From: CBDAPE01 sp965198325
Lineage (GTDB): Bacteria > Pseudomonadota > Alphaproteobacteria > UBA828 > JAPUJA01
Reading direction: 5' to 3'
DNA: 64,000 nt
Assembly: GCA_965198325.1 (NCBI GenBank)
Contig: CBDAPE010000013.1
Coordinates: forward strand, 186,001-250,000
The translations under genes and the position numbers were made by a program. Under the pieces are notes generated by a model. The model was not told the origin of the DNA. It did no database searches and worked only from the letters and a program-made list of their open reading frames with translations. Of this stretch, positions 25,456-34,625 are shown piece by piece (position 1 is the stretch's first letter; each line of letters starts with the position of its first letter).

Positions 25456-26382
25456 ATGCCCGTGCCCGATTATCCGTCGCTCAGGCTTCCGACCCTGAAA
25501 GCGCTTGCCGATGGGACGGAGAGATCGACCGCCGAGTTGCGTGAGCGCATCGCCGCCGCCGAAGGCCTGACGCCGGAAGACCTGTCGGAGAAGCTTCCAA
25601 GCGGCCAGCCGGTTTTTGCGAACCGGGTTGGTTGGGCGCTGCTTGACCTTGACCGCGCCGGTCTGGTGGCACGTGTCCGCCGTGCGGTCTATCGACTGAC
25701 GGCGGAAGGAGAGCAACTGCTCGCGCGGGAACCGGCACGGGTTGATGACGATGTTCTTCGCACCTACCCGGCGTTTGTCGAATGGAAGGAGCGGGAGGGA
25801 CCGCAGTCGCCACATATCGAGCGGCAACATTCGCGAGACGGTGAATCCAGGGAGACGCCCGAGGAGACACTGGACCGCGCCGCCGGGAAACTGCGCGCGA
25901 TGCTGGAAGCCGAGATACTAGACCGGGTTCGGAACGCGGCACCGGTGTTTCTCGAACGAGTGGTCGTCGATTTGCTGATCGCGATGGGCTATGGCGGCGG
26001 CGACGCCGCGATGGGTCACGTTACCGGACGTTCGGGCGATGGCGGGATCGACGGCACGATCCGGGAGGACGCGCTGGGTCTGGACGAGGTCTATGTGCAG
26101 GCGAAGAAGTACGGCGAGGGCAACACTGTGGGCGAAGGCGACCTGCGCAACTTCGCGGGTGCGATAGACGCTGCGGGCACGACCAAGGGCGTGTTCGTCA
26201 CTACAGCCGGGTTCACGCGCGCTGCGAAGGATTACGTGGCGCGGAGTCCGAAGCGGATCGTCTTGATCGACGGCGAGGACTTGGCCCGCCTCATGGTCCA
26301 GCACGGCGTCGGCGTGCGAACGCGTGTCCGTCACGAGATCAAGCGGATCGACGAAGACTACTTCGATCAGGAAGCCCTGTAG
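25456..26382 (+). CDS. mrr: Mrr-family type IV restriction endonuclease
   Basis: 308 residues from ATG 25456, 13 bp after higA. An N-terminal winged-helix Mrr_N domain (FANRVGWALLDLDRAGLVAR) is followed by the Mrr catalytic domain: LERVVVDLLIAMGYGGG, then the PD-(D/E)XK core GRSGDGGIDGTI ... VYVQAKKY and the distal GVFVTTAGFTRAAKDY. Mrr enzymes cut modified DNA. Location between a toxin-antitoxin pair and a restriction-modification gene marks a defence block. It overlaps nothing and appears intact. Confidence 0.92.
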   Translation: MPVPDYPSLRLPTLKALADGTERSTAELRERIAAAEGLTPEDLSEKLPSGQPVFANRVGWALLDLDRAGLVARVRRAVYRLTAEGEQLLAREPARVDDDVLRTYPAFVEWKEREGPQSPHIERQHSRDGESRETPEETLDRAAGKLRAMLEAEILDRVRNAAPVFLERVVVDLLIAMGYGGGDAAMGHVTGRSGDGGIDGTIREDALGLDEVYVQAKKYGEGNTVGEGDLRNFAGAIDAAGTTKGVFVTTAGFTRAAKDYVARSPKRIVLIDGEDLARLMVQHGVGVRTRVRHEIKRIDEDYFDQEAL

Positions 26383-26385
26383 GCC

Positions 26386-27485
26386 ATGCGACTTTCTTGG
26401 AATGAGGTCCGCGCCCGAGCCGCCGCCTTCGTAGAAGAGTGGCGGGACGCGGCATATGAGAAGGGCGAGACGCAGAGCTTCTATAACGACTTCTTCGAGG
26501 TCTTCGGGGTCCGGCGGCGAACCGTCGCGCGCTACGAGGAGCATGTTGCGAAGCTCGACAACCGCTCGGGGTTTATCGACTTGTTCTGGCCTGGTGTCCT
26601 TATCGTCGAGCAGAAGAGCGCCGGGCGCGACCTCCGCCGTGCCTACGACCAGGCCGGGGAGTATTTCGACGCGCTGCCCGAGCGCGACCGGCCCCGCTAC
26701 ATCCTGATCAGCGATTTCCAAACCTTCGAGCTTCACGATCTCGACGAGCGGGAGACCATCTCGTTCGCGCTCGCCGAACTGCCGCTCCATGTCGAAGAGT
26801 TCGGCTTCATCATCGGTGTGCAGCGCCGGGTGTTCCGCGACCAGGATCCGGCTAACGTCAAGGCCGCCGAATTGGTCGGGCGGCTGCATGACGCGCTCCA
26901 CGACGCGGGCTATAGGGGTCACGACTTGGAGCGGTTCCTGGTGCGCATCGTGTTCTGCCTGTTCGCCGACGATACCGGCATCTTCGAGCCGCGCGACATC
27001 TTCCTCGACTTCCTTGAGGCAAGCACCGGCGAAGACGGAGCCGATCTCGGCCTGTGGCTGTCGCAGCTGTTCCAGGTGCTGGACACCCCGGAGGCTGAGC
27101 GCCAGAGAACGCTCGACAAAGACCTCGCGCGATTCCCCTATGTCAACGGCGAGCTGCTCGACGGCCCGCTGCGCATTCCGGCATTCGACGCGGCCATGCG
27201 CGGCGCGTTGCTGGACGCCTGCCGTTTCGACTGGTCGGAGATTTCGCCGGCCATCTTCGGTGCGCTGTTCCAGTCAGTGATAGACCCGACGGAACGCCGT
27301 GCCCAGGGCGCGCACTACACGACCGAGAAGAACATCCTCAAGGTGATCGAGCCGCTGTTCATGGACGACCTGCGCGCCGAGTTCGAGCGGGTGCGGAGGC
27401 GGCGAGGCCGGGGTCGCCTCGCGGCGCTCCGGCGGTTCCAGGCGAAGCTCGGCGGCCTGACGTTCTTCGATCCGGCGTGCGGCTG
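26386..27485 (+). pseudogene. MmeI-like (type IIL) restriction-modification protein, truncated
   Basis: The ATG at 26386 follows mrr by three bases. The N-terminal nuclease-like domain includes FYNDFFEVFGVRRR and the PD-(D/E)XK core GFIDLFWPGVLIVEQKSAGR. A helical spacer (FLVRIVFCLFADDTGIF) leads to the methyltransferase entry IDPTERRAQGAHYTTEKNIL and SAM motif I, FFDPACG. IS21 copy B starts at 27486, right inside motif I, removing the whole methyltransferase and target-recognition domain (complete proteins are about 900 residues or more). A nuclease-only fragment without methylation would be dangerous if active, so it is probably silent. Confidence 0.88.
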
Positions 27486-27676
27486 TGTCAACGGCGGAGC
27501 AAAAAGCGACCGCCGTGGCGGAGTAAAAAGGGACCACCTGGCGGCTGCGGGCTTGTCCCCGTAGTCCATGGGCGGGCCCCGCGCGCAACGCGACGTGCCC
27601 TCAACAGGCTGACGCGGCGGTGCGCGCGGGGGGGACCTGTGGGCCCACGGGGTCAAGCGAGGGCTGGGTGGTCGGT

Positions 27677-28441
27677 TCAGTTCGCCGTCGGGGTTTGACG
27701 CCTGCGGCTCTGGTTGAGCTGATAGCTGTCGCCGTTCATCTCGAGGATGTTGACGTGATGGGTGAGGCGGTCGAGCAGCGCGCCGGTCAGGCGTTCGGAG
27801 CCGAACACCTCGGTCCATTCGTCGAACGGCAGGTTGGTGGTGACCAGGGTCGCGCCGCGCTCGTAGCGTTGGCTGAACACCTCGAACAGGAGTTCGGCAC
27901 CGGTCTTGGACAGCGGCACGAAGCCGAGCTCGTCGATGATCAGAAGCTTGTAGGTGGCGAGCTTCTTCTGGAACCTCAGCAGTTGCTTGTCATCGCGGGC
28001 CTCGATGAGCTCGTGGACCAGCGCGGCGGCGGTGATGAAGCCGACCGAGAGACCCTTCTGGCAGGCCGCCAGACCGAGACCGAGGGCGATGTGGGTCTTG
28101 CCGGTGCCACTGTTGCCGAGCGCGATGAGGTTCTCGCGGCGCTCGATGTACGCGCAGCGGGCGAGCTCCAGGACCAGCGTCTTGTTGAGCGAGGGGATGA
28201 CCTTGAAATCGAAGCTATCGAGGCTCTTGATCACGGGGAAGCGCGCCGCCTTGATCCGCCGCTCGACCATGCGGCGCTCGCGGTCGATCAGCTCGAGCTC
28301 GGCCAGACGCAGAAGATAGCGAACGTGGTCGACGCCTTCAGAGGCGCACTGCCGGGCGATCTTGTCGTACTCCCTCAGGACCGTCGGCAGCTTCAGCCTC
28401 TTGAGGTGGTGGACGAGCAGCAGCCGTGGTGTGTCGGTCAT
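27677..28441 (-). CDS. istB: IS21 helper ATPase IstB (copy B)
   Basis: 254 residues, nearly identical to copy A (a few changes such as RGATLVTTN, LLDRLTHHVN and GDSYQLNQ). Walker A and B are intact. The ATG overlaps the istA stop. Confidence 0.92.
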   Translation of the reverse strand: MTDTPRLLLVHHLKRLKLPTVLREYDKIARQCASEGVDHVRYLLRLAELELIDRERRMVERRIKAARFPVIKSLDSFDFKVIPSLNKTLVLELARCAYIERRENLIALGNSGTGKTHIALGLGLAACQKGLSVGFITAAALVHELIEARDDKQLLRFQKKLATYKLLIIDELGFVPLSKTGAELLFEVFSQRYERGATLVTTNLPFDEWTEVFGSERLTGALLDRLTHHVNILEMNGDSYQLNQSRRRQTPTAN

Positions 28442-29937
28442 GCGCCGAGCCCCGACAGCAGGCTCATGTACGACTTGGCAGACGTCGTCGCGACCCGGGC
28501 GCGCGGCAGGTACGGATAGACCTCGAGGTTGAGCCGGGGCGGCCGCCGCTCGATGCGGCACAGTACCAGGTGCTTCACCGCATTGAAGCCGATGGCGCCG
28601 AGCCTGAGCGCGTCGCCGACCGCTGCCGTCAGCTCCTCGAGCCGGAAGCTCTCCAGCAGACGGAACACCTGGACGTACTCGCGCTTGCCTGCCTTGCCCA
28701 TGCGAGCTTCGAGGAGGCGTCGCAGGGTGATGAAGCTATCGGGCAGGTCCCAGCCCGCCAACGGCGCGGCCTGGTCGAGGGCGCCGATCTTCTGCTCGGT
28801 CAAGGGCAGGTAATGCAGCGGGTCGAAGATCAGGTCCGCGCTGTCATAGGACCGGCGGTGCCGGGCGATCACTTCGGCGCCGCAAGAGATCATCACCTCG
28901 TCGACATAGCCGCGGATCAGCACCTCGCGGTGCCCGTATGCTACGGGCACCGAGTAGTCGTGGCCGCGGTAACGCACCAGCGACAGTGAGCTCGCCCTTC
29001 CGGGACGCTTGTCGCAGGCATCATAGGGAGCAGGCGGCAATGGCAAGAGCACTTGACGGTCCCGTTCGAGGCGCTCGCTGATGGTTTCCTTGTGACCCCG
29101 CAGCCGTGCGGCCCGGCGCCGGCAACACCGTTCGGCGAGAGCACCGTTGAGAGCCTCGAAGCTCTCGGCCCGCGGGATCGGGACCAGGAAGTCCCGCCGG
29201 ATGAAGCCAACCAGTCCCTCGACTTTGCCCTTGTCATTCCCCTTGCCCGGTCGGCCGAACCTGTCCTCGAACAGATAGTGGGATTGCAACTCCGTGAAGA
29301 CGCGCGTTCGCGGCCGCTTGCCATCTCCCAGGACCCGGGCAACAGCCAGCTTGGTGTTGTCGTACAGGATGGATGTGGGAACGCCGCCGAAGAAGGCAAA
29401 TGCCGCATTGTGACCATCGCAAAAGGCCTCGGTCGTCTCCGCCGGATAGGCTTTCACAAAACAACCATCGCTGTGGGGAAGGTCGAAGGCAAGGAAGTGG
29501 ACCTTGCGCGACACGCCGCCGATCACCGCCATCGCCTCACCGAAGTCCGCCTGGGCGTGACCGGGGGAATGGACGAGCGGCACAAACACCTCACGTGACC
29601 GAAGCCGCCGCTCGCGAACGGAGTCCTTCACGATGGTGTACCCGCCCGTAAAGCCGTACTCGTCCCGGAGACGGTCGAAGATGCGCTTTGCAGTGTGCCG
29701 TTGTTTGCGGTGACTGGTCCGATCATCCTCCAGGATCCGATCGATGATCCCCGTGAACGGATCCAGCTTCGGTCGCCGGGGCGGCATGCTTCGGCGATAT
29801 CCTGGCGGCACCGAGAACGACAGCATCTTACGGACCGTCTTGCGGTCCACACCAAACACCCGCGACGCCTCGTGGACGCTCATCCTATCGACACGGCACG
29901 CCCGCCGAACCCGTGCGTACAAATCCACCCGATACAT
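28438..29937 (-). CDS. istA: IS21 transposase IstA (copy B)
   Basis: 499 residues from ATG 29937. The domain order is as in copy A, with HTH RMSVHEASRVFGVDRKTVRK and DDE core residues kept (QADFGEAM, SILYDNTKLA, KGKVEGLVGF). Amino-acid differences from copy A are spread over the gene, much more than in istB. Confidence 0.92.
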   Translation of the reverse strand: MYRVDLYARVRRACRVDRMSVHEASRVFGVDRKTVRKMLSFSVPPGYRRSMPPRRPKLDPFTGIIDRILEDDRTSHRKQRHTAKRIFDRLRDEYGFTGGYTIVKDSVRERRLRSREVFVPLVHSPGHAQADFGEAMAVIGGVSRKVHFLAFDLPHSDGCFVKAYPAETTEAFCDGHNAAFAFFGGVPTSILYDNTKLAVARVLGDGKRPRTRVFTELQSHYLFEDRFGRPGKGNDKGKVEGLVGFIRRDFLVPIPRAESFEALNGALAERCCRRRAARLRGHKETISERLERDRQVLLPLPPAPYDACDKRPGRASSLSLVRYRGHDYSVPVAYGHREVLIRGYVDEVMISCGAEVIARHRRSYDSADLIFDPLHYLPLTEQKIGALDQAAPLAGWDLPDSFITLRRLLEARMGKAGKREYVQVFRLLESFRLEELTAAVGDALRLGAIGFNAVKHLVLCRIERRPPRLNLEVYPYLPRARVATTSAKSYMSLLSGLGA

Positions 29938-30123
29938 CCCCCCGCCTTCCAGTCAGAGTAACTCTGACCGAAGGCTATAGACGGTCCCCTTTTGGTCCGC
30001 CACAGCCGGATCAACCGGCCGCTTCAATGGGGGATTATTGCGCCGCCGTTCTCACATGTTGCCTGCCGGGGGGTATTGCTGCACAATCGGCCCCGCCGAA
30101 GGAACTCAAACGGAGAATCCCAA

Positions 30124-31113
30124 TTGAACGAGCTGTCGCAGCGCCTCGCGAACGGCGACATTCTGATTCTCGACGGCGCCATCAGCACCGAGATTGAACG
30201 GTTCGGCGTGCGTATGGACGATGCCGCCTGGTCCGGCCTAGCTAACAAAACCCACCCGGAGGTCGTGCGCGCGGTGCACGATTCCTATCTCGCGGAGGGT
30301 GCCGATATCATCATGGCGAATACCTACGCGACCGCACCCCACGTGTTGGAGGTCTGCGGTCTGCGCGACGAGGCGGCAGCGATCACCCGGCGCTCGGTCG
30401 AGATCGCCAGGCAGGCACGCGACGCGGTCACCGACCGACCCGTTTATATTGCCGGGTCCATTTCGCAGATGCCGGCGCTGTCCCAGTTGGACGGTCACAC
30501 CCAGGACGATGCGGCTCCCGGCTACGAGGCCGAATACACGGGCCGTACGCTGGGTGGCGAGGCGGCGAAAGTGAGCTACCGCGAACACGCCGAGGCGCTG
30601 GCCGAGGCGGGCGTCGACGTGATCGTGACCGAGATGATGATGGATATTGAAAACGCCACCATCGTGACCGAGGCGGCGCTCGCGACGGGCCTGCCAGTCT
30701 GGCACGGCTTTTCTGCCGAATTCGCCGCCGACGGCAAGACCGTCTTGGAATGGCGCGGCGAGGAGTTCACCGCGATGGACCCGGGCCCGTTGGGCGAGCT
30801 GATCGCCGCCATCGTGCCCTTGGGCGGCGAGCTTGCCGGCATCATGCACAGTCTCCCCCCGGTCACCGGCCCGGCACTCCGGATCCTGCGCGAGCACTGG
30901 TCCGGGCCCATGAGCGCCTATTCAGAAACCAGCAAGTTGGAAAACCCGAAATGGAACTACATCGACACCACCAAGCCGGACGACTATGCCGCAATGGCGC
31001 TCACTTGGATCGGGATGGGCGTACAGGTCGTGGGCGGCTGTTGCGGTACCCTGCCCGATCACATCAGGGCACTCAAAGGCGCACTGCCGACGAGCCTGCG
31101 CCGGATCGCGTAG
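30124..31113 (+). CDS. Homocysteine S-methyltransferase family protein
   Basis: 329 residues. The start is TTG 30124, chosen because CGGAG lies eight bases upstream; the longer frame back into IS21 is spurious. The family transfers a methyl group to homocysteine, using a zinc site. Visible: DGAISTEIERFG at the N-terminus, DIIMANTYAT, EMMMDIENA and the paired zinc Cys in VQVVGGCCGTLPDHI. The third zinc Cys, usually in an NCS-like phrase, is replaced: the corresponding region reads GIMHSLPPVT. This occurs in a recognised MHT-type subfamily. It is convergent with the next two genes and bracketed by IS21 ends. Confidence 0.82.
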   Translation: MNELSQRLANGDILILDGAISTEIERFGVRMDDAAWSGLANKTHPEVVRAVHDSYLAEGADIIMANTYATAPHVLEVCGLRDEAAAITRRSVEIARQARDAVTDRPVYIAGSISQMPALSQLDGHTQDDAAPGYEAEYTGRTLGGEAAKVSYREHAEALAEAGVDVIVTEMMMDIENATIVTEAALATGLPVWHGFSAEFAADGKTVLEWRGEEFTAMDPGPLGELIAAIVPLGGELAGIMHSLPPVTGPALRILREHWSGPMSAYSETSKLENPKWNYIDTTKPDDYAAMALTWIGMGVQVVGGCCGTLPDHIRALKGALPTSLRRIA

Positions 31114-31216
31114 AAGAGATCGCCCGACCATGACCAAGGCTCTCGGCGCGGCGCTGTCAAGTTAATCGGTGCCGATCGAGGGCGGCTTCGACGCCTTATC
31201 GTGACGGCCAAGCCGT

Positions 31217-31519
31217 CTAATCGGCAAAGATGGCGTGAATCCGATCGATCGATTCCGGCCCGTAGGAGACGCTGCCGACCGGAACGGCGTCGTCTATCGC
31301 CTCGATCAGCTTCGCCGTCCAGATCGGGCCGAAGGCGCCACACAGCTCGATCATCTGCACGCCGTCGGCAACCAGGCGCCGGGCCGCGTCGAGCACCTGC
31401 TCCGGGTGGGAAATGCCGATCGTCGTCATCTTGAAATCCGGCGACTGCATAATCTGGACATCCGTTTCGGGGTCGAAGCCATCGCCCCTCACAATGAAAC
31501 CATACTTCGTCAACGCCAT
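31217..31519 (-). CDS. DUF6506 family protein
   Basis: 100 residues from ATG 31519, with GGGAG eight bases upstream. MALTKYGFIVRGDGFDPETD, then MTTIGISHPEQVLDAARRLV, ADGVQMIELCGAFGPIWTAK and PVGSVSYGPESI match the small uncharacterised DUF6506 family (from memory). The fold is probably a compact alpha/beta barrel-like unit. It sits 17 bp downstream of the SRPBCC gene, as one operon. Confidence 0.7.
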   Translation of the reverse strand: MALTKYGFIVRGDGFDPETDVQIMQSPDFKMTTIGISHPEQVLDAARRLVADGVQMIELCGAFGPIWTAKLIEAIDDAVPVGSVSYGPESIDRIHAIFAD

Positions 31520-31536
31520 AGCCGATCTCCCTCTCC

Positions 31537-31989
31537 TCAATCTCTCTCGCTCGAAATACCAATAATGCGGCACACCCCGTCGATGCAGTCCTGAACGAAA
31601 TCATCGACGGCTGCCCGGGCCTGTTCTTCGCTGACCCCCGTAAGGGGTTCGAACTCGGCGGAATAGGAATAAATGCAGCTTTCACCCGGTACATCGTCCT
31701 TGATGTGAAGGGTTCCGCGGTAGCCCACGCCGTAGGCCATGCCCGGCACGTCGTTCACGGCATCGATGACATAGCTGAAGCGGCGCGCTGCATCGTCGTA
31801 ATGAACCAGCCGCTCGAGCAAATAGCCCGGGTGTGACCCGTCCGGCGTGAGTTTGCGCACCCGCCCGCCTTCGAGCAGCTCGCTGCCATAGGTCATGCCG
31901 CTGATATCCGGCAGACCGTTGAACCGGCCCGCGATGCGCCAGACTTCCTCGGCCGGCCGTGCCAGCTTCCGCGACGACGAAGCTTTCAT
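31537..31989 (-). CDS. SRPBCC family protein
   Basis: 150 residues from ATG 31989 (MKASSSRKLARPAEEVWRIA). A START/Bet v1-like ligand-binding fold is suggested by the opening helix-grip phrase, GGRVRKLTPDGSHPGYLLER, SYVIDAVNDVPGMAYGVGYR and a long C-terminal helix. Polyketide cyclase/dehydrase-like members bind hydrophobic small molecules. No enzyme activity can be assigned. IS21 copy C begins about 40 bp upstream and may separate the gene from its original promoter. Confidence 0.75.
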   Translation of the reverse strand: MKASSSRKLARPAEEVWRIAGRFNGLPDISGMTYGSELLEGGRVRKLTPDGSHPGYLLERLVHYDDAARRFSYVIDAVNDVPGMAYGVGYRGTLHIKDDVPGESCIYSYSAEFEPLTGVSEEQARAAVDDFVQDCIDGVCRIIGISSERD

Positions 31990-32029
31990 TGCACTGATCC
32001 TTTCATGAACCTCCCCGACTGCTCCGAGT

Positions 32030-32514
32030 TGAGAACGGCGGCGCAATAATCCCCCACTGAAGCGGCCGGTTGATCCGGCTGTGGCGGACCAAAATGGGAC
32101 CGTCTATAGCCTTCTGTCAGGGTTGCTCTGACTGGAAGGCGGGGGGATGTATCGGGTGGATTTGTACGCGCGGGTTCGGCGGGCGTGTCGTGTCGAGGGA
32201 ATGAGCACCCGCGAGGCCTCGCGGGTGTTCGGGCTGGACCGCAAGACGGTCCGCAAGATGCTGTCGTTCTCGGTGCCGCCGGGGTCTCGCCGCGGCAAGC
32301 CGCCACGGCGGCCGAAGCGGGGTCCGTTCACGGGGATCATCGATCGGGTTCTGGAAGACGATCGGACCAGCCACCACAAGCAACGGCCCACGGCGAAGCG
32401 GATCTTCGACCGTCTCCGGGACGAGTACGGCTTTACGGGCGGCTACACCATCGTGAAGGACTATGTCCGTGAGCGGCGGCTTCGGTCGCGCGAGATGTTC
32501 GTGCCGCTCGTCCA
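32030..32514 (+). mobile_element. IS21-family element, copy C (truncated)
   Basis: Opposite orientation to copies A and B. It keeps the TGAGAACGGCGGCGCAATAA end and the first part of istA, then stops at 32514, where the IS256 terminus begins. Its sequence follows copy A rather than B in istA (for example SMTREASRVFGLDRK-type residues and GSRRGKPP). Confidence 0.9.
32147..32514 (+). pseudogene. istA: IstA N-terminal fragment (copy C)
   Basis: From ATG 32147 the frame encodes the IstA helix-turn-helix region up to REMFVPLV, where the full protein continues HSPGPAQADFG. The IS256 insertion replaces this with an unrelated tail. About 122 of 499 residues remain. Confidence 0.9.
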
Positions 32515-33855
32515 GAGAGTGTCAGATATCTTGTGTAAATGAGTGCCGTGGGTCCAATATTTAGTATGGGAGGACCTACGATGAGGACTATCAGACCTGA
32601 ACTTCTGGACGAACTTCTGGCCGATTACGAGAAGCCGGATGACCTGCTGGGCGAAGACGGGCTGTTCAAGCAGCTCAAGGCGGTGCTCTTGGAGCGGGCG
32701 CTTGACGCCGAGCTGAGCGATCACCTGGGCTACGAGAAGGGTGACCCGGCCGGTCGCGGCACGGGTAACAGCCGCAACGGCTACTCGGACAAGACGGTGC
32801 TGAGCGAGGATGGCGAGATCGATATCGCCGTGCCGCGCGACCGCACCGGCACGTTCGACCCGCTGATCGTGCCCAAGGGCGAACGCCGTCTCGAGGGCTT
32901 CGACGATCGCATCGTGTCGCTGTATGCCCGCGGCATGACGGTGCGCGAGATACGTGGCCATCTGCAGGAGCTTTACGGGGTCGCGGTTTCGCCGGACCTG
33001 ATCAGCCGGGTCACCGACGCGGTACTCGAGGAGGTCCGCGAATGGCAGAACCGACCGCTCGATGCGGTCTATCCGGTGGTGTTCTTTGACGCGCTGCGGG
33101 TCAAGATCCGCGACGAAGGCCTGGTGCGCAACAAAGCAGTCTACGTTGCACTGGCCCTCACCGCTGAAGGCGAGAAGGAGGTTCTCGGGCTGTGGATCGA
33201 GCAGACCGAAGGCGCCAAGTTCTGGCTCAAGGTGATGAACGACCTCAAGACCCGCGGCGTCGCTGACATCCTGATCGCCGTGGTCGACGGCCTCAAGGGC
33301 TTCCCCGAGGCGATAACAACGGTGTTCCCCGAGACCACGGTGCAGACCTGCATCGTGCATCTGATCCGCAGTTCGCTGGCGTTCGTGTCGTGGAAGGACC
33401 GAAAGAGGATCATGCCCGATATCAAGGCGATCTACCGCGCCGAAACCGCCGAGACCGCGGCGGCCAAGCTCGACGAGTTCGAGGCCAAATGGGGCGAGCG
33501 CTATCCGGCGATCGCGCCCAGTTGGCGCCGCGCCTGGGAGCAGGTGGTGCCGATGTTCGCGTTCCCGCCGGCGATCCGCAAGATGATCTACACCACCAAC
33601 GCGCTGGAGAGCCTGCACCGATCTTTGCGCAAGATCATCAAGACACGCGGTAGCTTCCCCAACGACGAGGCGGCGGTCAAGCTGTTGTTCCTGGCGATCC
33701 GCAATGCCGGTGTCGGCTGGAAACGGCCTATTGAATGGACCGCCGCAATGGGGCAGTTTGCGATCCTGTTCGAGGATCGCTTTCCGGCCTCAGCGCGCTG
33801 AGGCCGGAAACAATGTCGCCCACGGCGTCACTTACACAGACAATCGGACACACCC
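32515..33855 (+). mobile_element. IS256-family element, complete
   Basis: About 1.34 kb with inverted ends: GAGAGTGTCAGATATCTTGT on the left and, inverted, GGGTGTGTCCGATTGTCTGT on the right, both followed by GTAA(A/G)TGA and GCCGTGGG. It holds one transposase gene. The left flank is IS21-C, the right flank a different IS256 gene, so no 8-9 bp direct repeat is visible. Confidence 0.9.
32581..33801 (+). CDS. IS256-family (Mutator-like) transposase
   Basis: 406 residues from ATG 32581, with GGGAGGACC upstream. Features: N-terminal LSDHLGYEKGDPAGRGTGNS then RNGY, the first catalytic Asp in YPVVFFDALRVKIRD, the second in LIAVVDGLKGFPEAI, the conserved QTCIVHLIRSSLAFV, and the late Glu in YTTNALESLHRSLRK. 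All three catalytic positions are present and the length is normal, so it may be active. Confidence 0.93.
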   Translation: MRTIRPELLDELLADYEKPDDLLGEDGLFKQLKAVLLERALDAELSDHLGYEKGDPAGRGTGNSRNGYSDKTVLSEDGEIDIAVPRDRTGTFDPLIVPKGERRLEGFDDRIVSLYARGMTVREIRGHLQELYGVAVSPDLISRVTDAVLEEVREWQNRPLDAVYPVVFFDALRVKIRDEGLVRNKAVYVALALTAEGEKEVLGLWIEQTEGAKFWLKVMNDLKTRGVADILIAVVDGLKGFPEAITTVFPETTVQTCIVHLIRSSLAFVSWKDRKRIMPDIKAIYRAETAETAAAKLDEFEAKWGERYPAIAPSWRRAWEQVVPMFAFPPAIRKMIYTTNALESLHRSLRKIIKTRGSFPNDEAAVKLLFLAIRNAGVGWKRPIEWTAAMGQFAILFEDRFPASAR

Positions 33856-34410
33856 CCCCAAAGCGCCGACAGAGCCGCCTCCAGCCCCGGCGCGCCATCG
33901 ACGATGACAAACCCGGGCCGTTTCAGTCCACGCGCATCAAGGTCGTCGAGGAACTGGCGCCACGCCGCCTGGCTTTCTCCGCCCATATTCCCGATCGAAA
34001 GCAAGACCTTCTGGCCATCCTGGCGCACCCCTATAGCCGCGAGAACCGAGATGTTGGTGGCCTTGCGGTCCAGTCGGGTCTTGATCACAGTGCCGTCAAG
34101 GATCAGCCGAACAATATCCTCATCCGCGAGGCCACGGCTGCACCAGGCGTCCCAATCGACCTTCACCTTGCGCCACGCCCGGCTCACAACGTCCTTGCTC
34201 ACAGAACCCCGGAAGAGCCCGAACAGCGCGCGTTTCACCCGCCGCGTGTTGGTTCCGGACAGATACACCGAAGCGATCAGCGCCTCGGCCTTTCTGGTCA
34301 GCCGCTGGTAGCGCGGCAGCGCCCGCGAACGCCATTCCGACGCCCGACCGTCTTCCTCAACGATCCGCGCACGCGGCACGCTCACCCTCTCGGTCCCGAA
34401 TGTCCCCGTC
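33856..34410 (-). pseudogene. IS256-family transposase, central fragment
   Basis: The minus strand encodes TGTFGTERVSVPRARIVEED, then YQRLTRKAEALIASVYLSGT, DEDIVRLILDGTVIKTRLDR (first catalytic Asp region), GQKVLLSIGNMGGE and GFVIVDGAPGLEAALSALWG. It is cut on one side by the intact IS256 (at 33855) and on the other by the IS6-type element (34411). Its N-terminal part matches the scrap at 23752-24138, with ~76 bp in common. Confidence 0.85.
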
Positions 34411-34429
34411 GGCGTTGTCAGACTAACTG

Positions 34430-34625
34430 GATGGGACCAGTAGAACCAACGATCGAGGGCTCTCAGGCTGCAAGTTGATGCCACTCGGCCAAGGCGGCCG
34501 AGCGATTGAGTTTGAATCTCCCGCGGTTGTAAAGATGACGGTCCTGGTTGAAATGATTGTGGATCGAGGCGTGGGCGGCGGCAAATTTCTGCAGGGTCTT
34601 GATGTTCCTGAACCTGGATCGCGGC
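34430..34625 (-). pseudogene. IS6-type transposase, C-terminal exon
   Basis: The minus strand reads FRNIKTLQKFAAAHASIHNH, then FNQDRHLYNRGRFKLNRSAA and LAEWHQLAA-stop. It follows directly on from the 3' end of the group II intron and would complete the transposase after splicing. Confidence 0.8.

Larger units (their letters stand above)
27486..30054 (-). mobile_element. IS21-family element, copy B (complete)
   Basis: 2569 bp, same length and layout as copy A, with ends TGTCAACGGCGGAGCAAAAA and (inverse) TGAGAACGGCGGCGCAATAA. The left flank is the MmeI-like gene; the right flank leads to the homocysteine S-methyltransferase gene. The rest of the MmeI-like gene is not found on the other side, so a deletion or IS-IS recombination occurred. 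Confidence 0.92.
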
